Source: Linyphia triangularis
Lineage: Eukaryota; Arthropoda; Arachnida; Araneae; Linyphiidae
DNA: 64,000 nucleotides
Assembly (NCBI GenBank): GCA_963978545.1
Contig: OZ021732.1
Location: forward strand, 64,983,214 to 65,047,213
Direction of reading: 5' to 3'
The notes below the pieces were generated by a model, which had not been told where the DNA came from, ran no database searches, and was given only the letters and a program-made list of their open reading frames with translations. This document shows, piece after piece, positions 10,787-24,082 of this stretch. Both the position numbers and the translations under genes were made by a program. Position 1 is the first letter of the stretch, and each line of letters begins with the position of its first letter.

Positions 10787-11900
10787 CATTTTCCACGTTT
10801 AGGAACATCCTAATTTAAAAAAAAAAATGTCTGTCTGTGCGTCTCTGTGTCTATGGTCAGCAATACTCGCGAACAAAATGACCTAGGATGTTCAAATTTG
10901 GTGTGCGGGTTAGTGGTGACCGTGAGACCTGCCATTAAGATTCTCGTCAAAATCGTGCATAAGCATAAGGTAGCTGCTATTAAAAAAACATGTTTTTTTA
11001 ATATTTCTTAGCAACGGTTCCCCCGATTTTTATCATAATTGCTGTGGTAATGCCTCATATGGTGTTCTAAGCATCCCCACCTCCGAAATTCCCGTAAAAA
11101 TGGTTTAATGGCGTAAAAAGTTGAAAAACGAATGCTTACAACACTGAGTTATCTTTCATTGAGTATAGCTCAGAAACAATCGGTTTTTCTCCTCTCCTCA
11201 GTTTCACTTATAATAAAGGATAATATACGAATTATCGAAAAGTAAATAGCCATTTTTTTTTTTATTATTTTTTTTTTTCTTTTAATATCACTAAACTGGT
11301 CATTTCTTCTAAATGAATGATGAAAATATAAAAAGGGTAAATGACACAAATCCACATCAGTATTATAGTGTAATGGAGAGTTGTGCGATATTCCACACCA
11401 CTAGTTTTAAAAGGCATTATAACAAGGATTTCGATCAAAATTGTTAAAATCTTTTCTTTTTTTTCCTTTTTTTCTTCTTTTTTTTTTCTGGCAAACACTG
11501 AAAAATATGAACTTTTCAACTGAAACTTTTGTAAGCGGACACGCTATTTTGAAGAAAACCTTAATGACCGATTCCATGGTCACCTCTAACCCGTATACAA
11601 AAGTTGAACATCATGGCTCAATCCGTTCGGTAGTTATGCTAACCCCAAACACACAGACATTTTAACTTTCAATTACCCATATGTTTATATAGGATAATGA
11701 AAGTATAGGAATCGGTAAAAATATCGATTTTTTTTATTTTGAATTTCTCCACAACTAGATTGATTAAAAACTATGTTAATGCCTTTTAAGGTGTTGTAAT
11801 TGTCCCCTCCCCAGAAATTACAGTAGAAGTGCGAAAAAAGTGTAAAAAGTTAAAAAACGATCGCTCTAACACAGCATGCCTTTGAACATCACCCATCAAA
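10706..11900. repeat. Mosaic of two diverged copies of one dispersed repeat
   Basis: TTTCAATTACCCATATG occurs near 10706 and again near 11668, each followed by a similar AAGGAAAT/ATGAAAGT stretch; the motif itself is nearly palindromic. The block about 10830-10975 (starting CTGTCTGTGCGTC) reappears inverted at about 11520-11660. The block about 11030-11150 reappears in direct orientation at about 11770-11880 (shared GTAAAAAGTT, CCCCACCTCC/CCCCTCCCC and AACACA contexts). The two copies thus share both halves in different relative orientation. No coding potential is seen. The family is unidentified. Confidence 0.65.
10756..10783. repeat. Poly(T) run, 28 bases
   Basis: An uninterrupted T tract inside the first copy of the mosaic repeat. 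Confidence 0.9.
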
Positions 11901-12289
11901 GATTGATTATTTTCTGTTTCACGAAAAAGAAAGAATAACGTTATGTAATAACATCGAATAAATATTATTTGAATTTAAAAATTTCTCCTATTATATAATT
12001 TTTTAGAATTTGCCGATAATTTTTGTGGAAGAGCCAAAACATATTTCTTAGAAAAAGGTTCTATATCACAAAATTATAAAGCACAAATAAAAGAGTAATG
12101 AATCTTTGTACAGAAGCACAATATTAAATTAGTTAAAATAACACATACTTTACAAAATGTAGCAAACCTCTACAACGAAAAATAGCCTCGATTTTCTCTT
12201 GAAGTGATAATAGCATTTTATTAATACATAAGCCATTTTGTTATCGCAACTAATAATAACATCTTGGATCTAAATGAATAAAAAACTTA
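11901..12289. other. AT-rich non-coding DNA, nothing identified
   Basis: No open frame or repeat recognised. Confidence 0.5.
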
Positions 12290-12560
12290 AACCTTTGACG
12301 CCTTCTTCGCTATTCAGTGAACGCCTATTGCGCGCTGTCCTATGCAACGAACTCCATAATTTAGCTCGGAGCCAACTACGTTTAATAACAGGAATCGGCA
12401 AACGCTTAAATATGATGAATGCCTTAGGAGCGAACTATTAGCTCCGAACCTAACGTTATGTCTGATTTCGTACCCACCATCATTTATTATGGGAATAATA
12501 ATTAGTAGTACCATGCGAAAATCATGAAATTACAGTCATTGACAGTGAACTTCCATTTTG
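12290..12560. other. GC-richer island, no gene recognised
   Basis: A sharply bounded patch with several CpG words (TTGCGCGC near 12328, TAGCTCGGAGCC near 12361). TAGCTCGGAGCC and TTAGCTCCGAACC partly echo each other. The minus-strand frame at 12314-12514 shows no known motif. Function is unknown. Confidence 0.3.
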
Positions 12561-13366
12561 AAATGTTGAAAGTGTGGGCAAATGTTACGTTTAAGAGTTT
12601 GGTTGCTGTCATAATAATTTAATGATGAACACTGTTCAGAAGTTTATTGCCCCTTCAATTCAATAGAGATTTTCACAGTGGTTGCAAAGGAATAGCTGTT
12701 CGAGGTAATTTGGTTTATTTTATTTTACTTATATTACAGTTTATATTTGTTTCGTATATTTTTTATAAAAAAAAAGTAGTTAAAGGGATTTCATAGAAAG
12801 CGAGTAGATTTTAAAAAGATTATGTATATATTAATATGTATGATCAATTCTCGATATAATTTCAATAGCACTGATCACCTATTAGGGAAGAGTGTAAACT
12901 ACCAAACAAAAATCACGCATATGTAAAAATATACTTTCTTCTTACATACATAGAAATAGTTCTAACTGATCGGATGAAACTGTGGTATTTTATATATTTC
13001 TAAAGTATAAACGTAATATTCAAATCATTTAGAAGTTTCAGTCAAAAACATTTATTTTGCTAAATTAGAAGATTATGAAGAGAGAGAGATAGAAAGCGGC
13101 TAACGCGTTTTTATCATTTAACACAAGCAATAAAATCTCATTGTATTCGCAGTCTCATCGTCTCAAGAGAAACTCTGTAAACAAGCATTGTATGGAACCG
13201 TGGGGTTATTCCAAACTCAGCGGAAAATAAAAAACACTTATAGTGTGGGAACTAAGTCAATCTGACGCAATGACGAGCAATAATGAATATTAAGTGTGGA
13301 ACTTACAGTAAGAAAAGCGCTAACGTAAAATTATCTCACATTAGTTGATTGGTGAAACCGTGGGAA
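12561..13366. other. AT-rich non-coding DNA
   Basis: Nothing identified. A CACAGTGG word at about 12674 was examined as a possible Transib end and not accepted. Confidence 0.5.
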
Positions 13367-13456
13367 AATCATTGAATAAAATTGATAATCATTGAATAAA
13401 ATTGATAATCATTGAATAAAATTGATAATCATTGAATAAAATTGATAATCATTGAG
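13367..13456 (+). repeat. 20-bp tandem repeat, about 4.4 perfect copies
   Basis: The unit AATCATTGAATAAAATTGAT repeats exactly four times and then partly (AATCATTGAG). The copies are identical, so the array is recent. Confidence 0.95.
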
Positions 13457-13929
13457 GTGCAATAAAAATTAGAATACAGGTAAAGAAAGGAAAAAATTAA
13501 ATAAAAAGGTAATACTAGATAAGGTTTTTCATTACATAGATATAAAAATTTAATTCAAACTTTTTTTCATTTAAGTGATAAGACTTAATAAAGTCTCTGG
13601 CTTTCTGCCTGACTGCTAGGGATCGATCTTCTCATTTAAAAGAAGTCAAGGAAATGACAACTACTTTTTTGCCAAAAATATCCCTAAGCTCTTCAACTTG
13701 ACAAGATTTCAAAAATAATTATCACCACATAAATTGATAAATATTCTTTAAATTTAAAAGGAATATATCCTGTAGCACAAACCAATCCGTTTCAAAACAC
13801 TGACCAGTATTAAAGTTTTATTTAAAGTTTGTGCAATGTTCCTTTCTCAATATTCTAATATCATTACGTTCTTAATAAATGCAATTTTTACAGTTACTTA
13901 AAAATGATGCTCCACCAAACAAAAGGTAG

Positions 13930-14480
13930 TTTATTACCCTCAATACACATATAACCCCTTATCAATACCACTCTGTTATATCGGAAACGAACTGCTTCTG
14001 GTAATTTTCGGACCGGACTTTGAAGGTCTTTCGAGACCCTTCTACCATGCAACCGGGTTCCCACCGGGATCCAGATCTTGAAAAATGAACCCGCCAACTG
14101 CTTATACAGTTTTGGGGCCTCATCCATCCGGACTGCATTTTTATGGACAAATTTCTCTTCAACTTCTATTCGGTTTATCTCTTCCGCCATAGATGCAGTG
14201 GAAAGGAATACCAACAACTTTATATTTATACCTCCAGGGCGAGCGATGGAGGCTTGGGTTGCAAAAAGTCCTAAGTCAAAGAACACCGGAAACTACCACA
14301 AAGAGCATCACTGCGGCCAAATTGAAAATCTTTGTGATACTGAAAATAACTTTACAGGTAAATAAGTCAGCCCGGCATGGATTTATGCACAGACGATAAG
14401 AATCTTTATACCGAGGCTGGGTAGAAAAGTCTGAAGGGGCAGAATTGTATTCAGTGGTAACTAGGATTGACTTGGACCAA
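13930..14480. other. GC-richer island with overlapping open frames on both strands
   Basis: The minus strand is open at 13894-14286 (130 codons from ATG). The plus strand is open at 14024-14367, followed in frame by ACAG/GTAAAT, which looks like a splice donor near 14357-14358. The minus-strand product has a relatively balanced composition, including the segments IARPGGINIKLLV and EAPKLYKQLAGSFFKIWIP. I recognise neither product. Candidates are an exon, a decayed gene fragment or a conserved element. Transcript evidence or cross-species codon substitution patterns would decide. Confidence 0.25.
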
Positions 14481-14607
14481 TGTTGCTGAAGACTTATATC
14501 AGTATTTTGACTTTTTATATGTGTCTACTTTGTCCGTTTCTTCCTAAAAGGAGACGGTGGAATTTTTGGGATTTCATATTCTTACACACTTTTGTTCCAG
14601 TTTTTTG

Positions 14608-14608
<1 letters not shown>

Positions 14609-14645
<37 letters not shown>
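14609..14645. repeat. Poly(T) run, 37 bases
   Basis: An uninterrupted T tract; it sits within a chance plus-strand frame that encodes poly-Phe. Confidence 0.9.
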
Positions 14646-14648
<3 letters not shown>

Positions 14649-15009
14649 TTTGCAGTAAACAAGACATGACTAGTTTGCAAAGTGTATTTGAAATTTCGGT
14701 GCGTGTATCGTGTAAGGGGTTTTTGTTGCTTGGAATACATATATATTTTAGAGTATTGGATGAGGGGAATGTATTTTGATGTTACCGGACTAGAAATATA
14801 AACGCCTTTGCTGAATAAACCAGAAGCATTCGAATGTGTGAGGAACTTTACTTATACTTTACTCAAACCGTTGACGCAGCCTGACTCAGGAGTTTAAAAC
14901 TATTTTATAGTTTAGCGCAATTTTTATTGGTAAAGGAACTTTTCATAAAATTTGAGTCCGTTTTCTGTTATTTTTAAAATATATCATACAGGTTTGAATA
15001 CCTACCCCC

Positions 15010-15330
15010 CAGTAACATAATACGCAAAACAACACTGGTCAATCCCGATGTGGCCCATTGTAGACTGGCCGTTGCTACTATTCTTGGCCAATATCACCAA
15101 GAGCTGGGTAAAATAAACTAGAGCTTTTGAAATGTTGATGCAGAGTTTTAAAATTGATATATAGTGATATAAAGAGGACATAAGGTTAAGAAATATGTTT
15201 TGTGATGGTTTTGGCATGTTTATTTTTAAGAAAGTCGTGTATTTTAGAATTAGCTCGAGATCAACATGGATTGGCCAATCTTCCCAGAACTTATGTTACC
15301 GACATTGGTCAATACCGCTGTGATATCTGT
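15010..15330. repeat. Dispersed repeat, related to 36735-36805
   Basis: The stretch 15028-15075 (GGTCAATCCCGATGTGGCCC, then CATTGTAGACTGGCCGTTG) matches the reverse complement of 36760-36805. A second, weaker echo (TTGGTCAATACCGCTGTGAT) lies at about 15305. TTGGCCAAT also occurs near 15086 and 15270, so the region may be two partial copies of one short repeat. No protein is encoded; the family is unidentified. Confidence 0.55.
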
Positions 15331-15460
15331 GTACATCAAAATAATATAGAGGGAAGTTTATACAAAAGCTGTCTGTCCAAGTTAAATATACCGAACCATG
15401 TTACAAATAGTACAATACGTAAACTTAAGGTCGCATCTTTATTTGTTCCTATAACAAAAT

Positions 15461-15844
15461 AATTCAACCAGAAATATTTTTAATGACTATTTATAAGTCA
15501 ATTTTCCATTTCTTAAACAAAAACGTAATAAACTCTAACGATATGTGTTATATATCAGTTCGAAAGTTAGTAAAATTGCATAAAGTTTTAACAGTCATCA
15601 AATTCGACCAGAAAAGATAATAATATCTATAGAAATCGAAACAACAGATATTCGATAAATTTTCTCGCTAATATCTTAAAAACCAAAATAGCTGAGACTT
15701 CGTTTTCAAGTGTTGCCAACTTTAACAACGAGAAATTTCATTCATTAAATATTGTGTTTATATTGTATATCAATTGTTTTTACTTGGTATCTTGGCCTGA
15801 TGTATGATACATTTTGTGGCAGTACACTCCAAAATATATGCATG

Positions 15845-15903
<59 letters not shown>

Positions 15904-18900
15904 ATTTTATCAATACAATACTTAAAACATTACATTCTCGTACGTAAGCCCAAGCATTAAAAATGAAACAATAATTCTCAAAGTTGAATAGTATCTTGAT
16001 ACTTGATACAAAATACAATCGAGAACCAGCGTGTTTGAAGATATTTGTAGATTATTTTCTAATATGTGACTGAAAATGTGTTGTTAAGAATATCTATCAT
16101 GATTTACCATGAAAACTGAGTACTTTTTGTAAAAAGTTAATAAATTTTCCTGTCATACATTTATTTTATTACGAATATGGGATTTTTTTGATTTTTCATC
16201 AGCAAAAGTATTTCCCCGGGCTTATTATTACCATATAGTAAGATACTTAGAAACCCTTCTCTAAGGTAACATATAGACGAAAACGCAACCTGCAGATACT
16301 TTCGAGAAGAACCAAAATCAACTTTGAGCATGCAATTTACATTCTCTGAAAAGAGTTAATTTATTTTGTTCATATTTCCAATTGCGATTTCTGTAAATAG
16401 GAGGGCATATTCAAAAGAAGACTTTACAGGAACCCATTGGGAGAATTATTTTTCAATTCACGATTCACTGCTCTGCTTGCATATGTAAGAAAATAGCAAA
16501 TTTAATTAATATAAACATAAGTTTTTACAGATAAGTATAAAATAGTTACTCAAAACTGTAAGCATGTTTTTAAGTTATTGTTAATTCATGCAAATGTTTC
16601 TTTAATTTATGTAAATGTGAGTTGGTAAACAGCAAAGAAAACAAAGTAATTGTGCAAGTGAAAATATTTTTTTTCAATAAATATTTGAAAATTTCTAGTC
16701 TAAAAGACAAAGTAATTAATAATGGTAACTCTAACTTCTAATTCTTTTATTGGCTGTGTGAGATATTTTTCACTGAAAGTTGATAAAACTTGCTTAATGA
16801 AGTTTAATTGAAAATTTTCATTACTTTGACAATGCACAATAAAAGTACTAGTGATCAAGTACGCATTTTTAAATTAAATTTTGTATCTTGGGACTGCCGT
16901 GACTTTAAAATGTATCAAGTGACAATCTAATTAAATTTTGTAAAAGAATTCGAACTGCTTTTAATGAGATAATGTAATATCCCCACAGGATTTCAAAATA
17001 CTTCAAGGATTGAATAAAAGGGAATGAGTTTAGGGACTTCATTAAAGAATAAAATGATACATTTGTGCTTCTAAAAGTAGTGTAGATAGATAAAGAAATT
17101 GACTGAAGGGAAATTATTCAAAGTATATTAAGTTGCGTACAAATTAATTTCTTTTTAAACTATCCAATACGTATATTATGGTTTTATAAAATAAAACATT
17201 GTTTTTATTTATAAGACGAAAAATGAAAAGTTTCTGCTTATAATGAGTTTAATTCTTCTGATTAACTTTCATGTATATTACTTTGCCTCAAATGCAAGGT
17301 TATTATTATCTTTTCATTTCTAATAGTTAGGAGGTTATTAATGAAGGTAATAATTAGAGGTGAGAGTTTCTATGTATCAAAATTATTCTAGTCATTTGGA
17401 ATTTTTAGTGTTTAAACTATATGAATTAATAGTTTTTACACCAGAAAAATTATTTTCTAAGTAATTTCTGATGAAAAGGATATTTTACAAAATATATAAT
17501 TAAATTAAAATCATATAGGCCAATAACAAGGAGATTAATATAAGGAATAATAATTATGATAAAATCTCTGTAATAAATATATTTGTGGTATGATTTTATA
17601 GATAGAAGTTACATAAATAATTAATACTGTTTCTTACAAGATTAAAAATATTCCAGATATTGCAAACCATAAAAAATTGGGTATAAATTTATGTTTCAAC
17701 CCATAATGTTAGTGTACCTTCTAAGCAACTTCTAAGAAAATTTTGATTCTCAGATTCATTATAACTTCCATTGTATCTGTTAAAAATGCTAAATATCTTA
17801 TTAAACAATTTGTATTTTTTTTTTTTATTTATTTTTTTCTATCTGGAATCGAAACAATTATTTAAAATTTAAAATGAAAATAATGTATGATTTGCTCTTA
17901 TAGTAAGTACAACAGTATCATTAACCCCCTTCAAAGTAAGGTGAACCAATGAAGCATAATAGTAATTATTATAATTAACATAATTTGAAATTAATTAAAG
18001 AATGATTGTTTATTAGAACGCAAACATTTTCTTTAACGAAATTCATTTTGCATCTTATGCATTAAAAATGAAATTAAATAAAAAAATCGAATTTATATCC
18101 AATTTATGTAAACAACCACATTTTTTGCCTAATGTTATTAGTTCGCCAATGAAAAGAGTAGTTTGAATTCGTTTTCACTACAACCGTCCGAAATAGCTAT
18201 TCTCATTACAAGTAATGCCCCAATCCCAACTTTCTGAAACCCTCACAAATTTGTTCCAGATGTTCTTTTTTACGTCTGGAAACATCTTTCATTCATGCAT
18301 CTCATTTGAAATAGCAAGCTGTTGTTCCACCCCCATACGTTTTTTTTTTTTTTTTTCCTTTTTAGTTTCGTGGAAATCAATGAATTTGTTATTCATACAT
18401 TTCCGTTTTATTTTTTAGCTTTATTATTATAACAAAATGCTGCGTTATCTCTTATTCTTTGATCATTTCTCCAAAAACTGTAATCGATTCGCTTTCTAGA
18501 AGAATAAATGAATTTAAAGTTACTTGTAAACTTCTTCCATGAGGGTTGATTTAGTGTGTTCAGGTAAAGGAAAATGTCATGTTGGTAAAATTAAAGTGCA
18601 TGGTACTATCTCCAATTGGCTTTAAAGTAATTTTGCCATGGATAAAGTTCTTATTGGAAGCTATTTAGCATATGATATAGATGTAAGTTTAAATCAGAAT
18701 ATTATCTGAGTGAAATTAAGATAACCTATTGTATGTTCTGTAAATAGAATGTCTCTTACTATTGAACAGAGTTTTTTATTGCCAATTTTGAATAGTATAA
18801 AAGTAATATCAAATAATGTCTTCCGAATACTGAACGTCCGAATACTAACGAAAGACGCACGTGCAGATTAGAGCATTAACTTTAAAGTTTGACTTTAAAA

Positions 18901-21499
18901 ATCTAATTCTTTTAGAGTGGATGGATATTATTTATTTGAATAATCTCATAGGTTTCATTGTTAGTTTCCTAATTAAGGTACAGTTAGGAAAATATTTAGA
19001 ATTTTAAGTACTGATTAATCTTTATTTTTTTCTTTTTGGAAATTCCATTCTCTGTTTCTTTAATAAAGTTTCATGCTAAATGTAATGTCTCATATGTTTT
19101 GATACCTATTAAAGCTGATAAATAGAGTGGTTTCAATTCATATAGTGAATAGATTGATAACGAATGAAATGGTAAATAGATTGATAAATCATCTTGTAAA
19201 AAAATAAAGTTCTTCAGAAAATAATTTGTAAGTTTTGGAAACTTGTTTTCAGTCACTTTCGTAAACTCTTCAATTTTATACAATTATATTTCTCGACTCC
19301 ACAAAATAAACAATAAATTTATAAAATTATTTTGTTTCAGCAATGTAATTTGATAAAAACTTTTGAAAATTACTATTTAGTTGAAAATAATCTAGTTTTG
19401 AAACTAAATCTAAATTTTAGTAGTATATAAATCTATACAAATACAAACATATTTTTAAGCTATATGTATCAATTGTAAAGATAAAGAATATGAGAATATT
19501 TTGAAGTAATAAAAATTCAATATTCTTGTCGATATTTGTGGTTTCTAGATTCAGATTTTGTGTCAACAACCTTGGTAATTATAATATGCTAATAAGTTGT
19601 ATATATGCATCATGTTCTTAGATGGGAATAAAAAGTATTTTTATTGAACATTTTATTATTATTATTTTTTATGAGAATTGGCATCCAAAATTTCCAGAAA
19701 AGAAGAATTAAAAACTATACAAGTAGTATAATAGTACAATAGGTGAAATAATTTATCGGTTCAGTTATTGAATCATCAATCTAGAAACGTAATTTCAAAT
19801 TTATTCAAAAACTTAACTTTTAATTCCAAATTATGTTTAATAATAAAATACTGTTGCAGAAAATGGTGCTTTTGCATAAAAACAATTAAAGGACAAACTA
19901 CATAATAATGTGACTGTAAATGATAATTGCAGTACATAATTTAATTTACAAATTTACTATGGTCAGGTGGAGGAAAATGGTAGTATGGAAAGTATATTAA
20001 AAAAATACCCTTTTTGATGATAAATTTAGATCTTTTAAAAACAAGCATTCTACTGAAATATATTTTTAGATTAAGTTAAGTAATTTCTAATTAAGTTTTG
20101 GGAACTAGAAACATGAGTAATGGGCTCAAACTTATTTGTTTATATATACTGCATGGTGGATATTAACATGTGTTGTGAATAAACTTTCTTATATTTTCCT
20201 TAAGCATCGACAGAATCCTATTTTTTCGATGATTTACAGAAAATCTTTAGGAAGATATATAAAAAATAAAAATGAATATACAATTTACCTTTTTATTATT
20301 TTTTTATTTTTTATGTGGCGGAGTAAAATGGGGACTTGGTCTGCCACCGGATGTTATACTTTCCACAGTATGGAATTTATTAAGAAAGAGCAGCATGTTT
20401 ATTAATCTTGAACTGTTAAAGGACCACTAGGAATGGTTGCAACTACTCTAAATAAATGTTTGGTAGAACTCATATTTAGCGACTCTGGATCGATCACAAC
20501 ACATTGTGAGCAGAATACAAATTGTTTATAAAATACCATTTCCACAGATAATCCAAATGAGTTTTACCATATAAAGCGTGACAAAGTCAATTTTGTGGAA
20601 CTTTTATATTTTTCTTGAGATTGATGATGTAATATCCTATATGGGGTCTAGTTATATTTGCCTCATATTGAATGAATATGAATTCGATACTCAAGTGAAA
20701 ATATTTTTTTATTCAAATATCCTAGAAATAATTTTATATTGTAAAATTTAAAAAAATATGCTTTAAATTGAAATGATTTTACTTCACACTTAATATAATA
20801 TGTTATTTAAATCTACACTTAGTTTAGAATTATCTGTTTTTTTCCCCACCATGAGAAAAAATTGGGGTATCATGTATGCATAATAAATGTAAAACTATTA
20901 AAAGGCATTTTGTCAAAATTTAAAAATATTGCTATATTTTCAATCTATATTGAACAATTGTATATAAAATTAATCAAAATGTTATTGAAATAAATTGAAT
21001 AGTGTGTTTTCGATATATATATATATATATATTTTAAAGTTGCAGGTTTTTATCACCATTTCATCACACATACATTTTCTTAAAACTACTTCTAAAAACT
21101 ACTTCTAAAAATTGATAAAAATGCAATTTTATTTATGATTCCTTTTATCAGATATAAAACTATTTAAAAGAAAATAATAACTTTACAATGCATTTTCTAT
21201 TCATCTCGTTTTGAGAACTAAAAAACATATAATTATCTTACTTAATTTACTCATCAGTTAACAAACCTTTCATTGCTGTTTGTTCAAAATACTTATCTCT
21301 AATTACTATGAATACCTCTTATCCTACAAAAAGAACAAAGAAAGTCTTAAGCGTGAACTGTCCTTGTATTTAGATCATAACTCAACGACTAACTTTTTAC
21401 GCGTTATTCACAAGTTTTGAAAATAAAGATAAGCTCATCCTAATATACGAACAACATTAAATCCTTATCAAGTTTACAGTGAAATTAACACTGACAATA
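15461..21499. other. Long AT-rich stretch without genes
   Basis: Six kilobases of AT-rich DNA with only short chance frames. It contains the TA/TG microsatellite noted separately, small homopolymer runs and no transposon protein that I can recognise. Confidence 0.6.
15848..15903. repeat. Compound (TA)n(TG)n microsatellite
   Basis: About 16 TA units run directly into about 12 TG units. The minus-strand frame across it is the source of a His-Thr/Ile-Tyr low-complexity peptide and is not a gene. Confidence 0.95.
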
Positions 21500-21930
21500 A
21501 AACCGAATACGACGATGATACCAACTTTTCCATTTTTCACGAGAGCAGTTTTTACTGCAACATCCTCGTAATTTTAAAGATTATTCATGCTTCCAAGTGT
21601 TGTAGAAAACTCGTTATCAGTTAATCTAGGAGACATAATTAGTGCCGGAATCAGCACACAATCTTTTAAGGAAAGATGAGGCAATCACCATATCATCCGT
21701 TCAATACTCTATTGTTCTGTTCGCGGATGTTTCCTCGTTCAAATACATTCATATAAAAGCTTTTTGAACATTACAAAAGGAAGAAATGCATTGAGATAAA
21801 TCGCTCGTTGATATTTGGCACTCGATCGTGGGTGGTTTAATAGTGGCGTTTTGTTTTCCAGATGGATGTTATGAAAATGGGTATTGTGGCTGAACTAGGA
21901 GCTTTGCCAAGTTAGTTCTTATCAATTAAT
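21500..21930. other. GC-richer island, no gene recognised
   Basis: Composition rises over 430 bases with words such as CTCGATCGTGGG near 21821. TTTTGTTTTCCAG ends near 21860 and looks like a splice acceptor; it is followed by 17 open codons starting ATGGATGTTATG and a TAG. That is too short to support an exon call. Regulatory DNA or a terminal exon of a transcript are possible readings. Confidence 0.25.
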
Positions 21931-23110
21931 AAAACTGGGAAAATTTATAATGTTATGCTTTAAGTTTATGGTTATTATGCAGTGATGGGCTATTTATTCG
22001 TTCACAGTTTTTAGTTGATGAAATAAAATACATTGGTAAAGTATAAATAAAGACATAAAGAATGGCATTGATGAATATTGTATTTTCTACTGTATTGGAT
22101 AATTTTTAATAGTAAGACAAATATTAATGTTATGGCATAAATAATTGAAATTTTATTACAAATAGTGTTCTTAATAACATGTGTAAAATTTCTCCACGCT
22201 TTTTCGCGGATTTCCGCTTTTACTGGAGAAGTTCGGCTTTTTCTAAAATTTTATTATTTTTAGTGGAATTTTTCAAGCAAAATGTCCCTAAAACTTACAT
22301 CAGAAAACATTTCTGGTTGCACCACTGTTCTGTTCCCACGTTAGTAAACACATATATTCTTATTCGGCTCATTTTATAGTTCAAAATAACGCTGCCTATA
22401 TTTTCCTCTTGGACTGTCTTCACTCCTGTATTGAATTAAATGATTTTCATAAGTAAAAGCATATGTTAAAGACAACATTTGTTTAAGTTTCAACACCAGA
22501 AAAACAAAGAACTCACATAATGTGGTATTGAAATTTGTGGTTTTATGCATAAGTTACTTGTAATCCAAAAAAATAAAACTATTGCATTTCACTTAATGTC
22601 ACTTTAACATGTTGTGTATTTGTTCATTAAATGTCAATTGATTTGTTCAAAAATAATATGTTAGATTGTTAACTTCTGCTCAATTTAATAGCATTTTTCA
22701 AATACAGCCAGTAAAACGTATATTAAAAAATATTACTCATTTATAGATGCAATTTAAAAACTTGGAGATGCCACATATCGGCTACCACAATAATAAAAAT
22801 TAACCCTAGAATGATTTTCACCACATATGTTCTTTTTAGATTTTTAACAACATGGTTTAGATACTACACTATGACAAGATTGCTAATATTACACCGGAAA
22901 AAAAAACTAATGATTTAAAATTTAAATAGGGATAAGGAATAAACAAAAAACTTACAATTTTAAAAAATGTAGGGTTATAAGAAAAGTATAAAAGTTTAAG
23001 GTGAAGCGTTACAATACTTGAGTATTTTAAATATTGTAGGCTCTTGTTGAAAATCTATATTTATAAATTACATTAAACTTAATGATTCAATTCAAATAAT
23101 AAATTTTTAC
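21931..23110. other. AT-rich non-coding DNA
   Basis: Nothing identified; the open frame at 22179-22379 has no known motif. Confidence 0.5.
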
Positions 23111-23267
23111 TTTAAAATGTGATTAATTATCATAACTATGTAGGATGACCTTTTATTTTAGTATAGCTTTTATTTCAATTTTTCCTTTAAAATGTGATTA
23201 ATTATCATAACTATGTATGATTACCTTTTATTTTAGTATAGCCTTTATTTCAATTTTTCCTTTAAAT
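23111..23267 (+). repeat. 75-bp tandem duplication
   Basis: The unit starting TTTAAAATGTGATTAATTAT at 23111 repeats at 23186 with few changes (TAGGATGACC becomes TATGATTACC). A stub of a third copy (CTTTAAATGTG) ends the array. Confidence 0.92.
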
Positions 23268-24051
23268 GTGCGTCTTCTAGTTTTATTTCCATTTTCCTAG
23301 CATAATTTTCATTCAATAACTTTACCACGTTTCGACAGTCTTGTGAGTTAATTAATATTCAAGAATATGAACTGCGTATTGAGAAGTCATATGAGTGTTC
23401 GTCATTTCGTCTGACCGTATTAGTTTCCCACACCCTTTTTCATTTCTGCTAATCGAGGCTCAGACCCAGTTTGTTTCAAGAGTTCTCAAGGTTGATTCAC
23501 CCTTTCACTATCTGCAGGCCCAATGAAGAACTCTCAATCTCTCTCTCAAGTAACTAAATAAATAATTTCCATGACTGCAACTTAAACGACTTTTTCATGG
23601 CTTGTCATGTACTGCTAAATTTTCCAAATGACTTGAACGTTTCATATGTTTATGTCAAATTTTCAAAATTAGTTTTCACTTCAATTAAAAAGTAAAAATT
23701 TAAAAAATTAAAAAAAAAAAAAAAAAAACCCTTTAGTTCTAGTGTCTAAAAAGAAAATGAAGTGTTCTCTATGTTAACCTTATTGGTAAAACTAGGTCGT
23801 CGGACATGGTATCTCATAAATTTTAAGTCATATAGTTACAACATCTAGTAGCTTGACAACATTTTTTGTGTTTCCCTTTTATAAAATGGCATGTTTCGAA
23901 TTTTTTTACTCCCCTTAACTATTGTGTTTGTAGTTACGGAAGAAACTTCCGTGGTCACATTACATCAGACGGTTCTTTACAAATATTTTTGTTATTTCTA
24001 ATCTGATCATTCCGTCGTTTATTTTGATGATATTTTTATCGTTCGTGGCTA

Positions 24052-24082
<31 letters not shown>

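Noticed and set aside
12674..12690. CACAGTGG as another Transib end
   Set aside because: No A-rich block at the expected distance, no partner end, and no similarity to the other two ends beyond the heptamer.
14480..14779. Plus-strand frame of 99 codons
   Set aside because: It runs through a 37-base T tract giving poly-Phe; no motif.
15770..16018. Minus-strand frame with His-Thr and Ile-Tyr runs
   Set aside because: It is translation of the TA/TG microsatellite.
21848..21914. Short terminal exon after a TTTTGTTTTCCAG acceptor-like site
   Set aside because: Only 17 codons and no upstream donor or transcript evidence.
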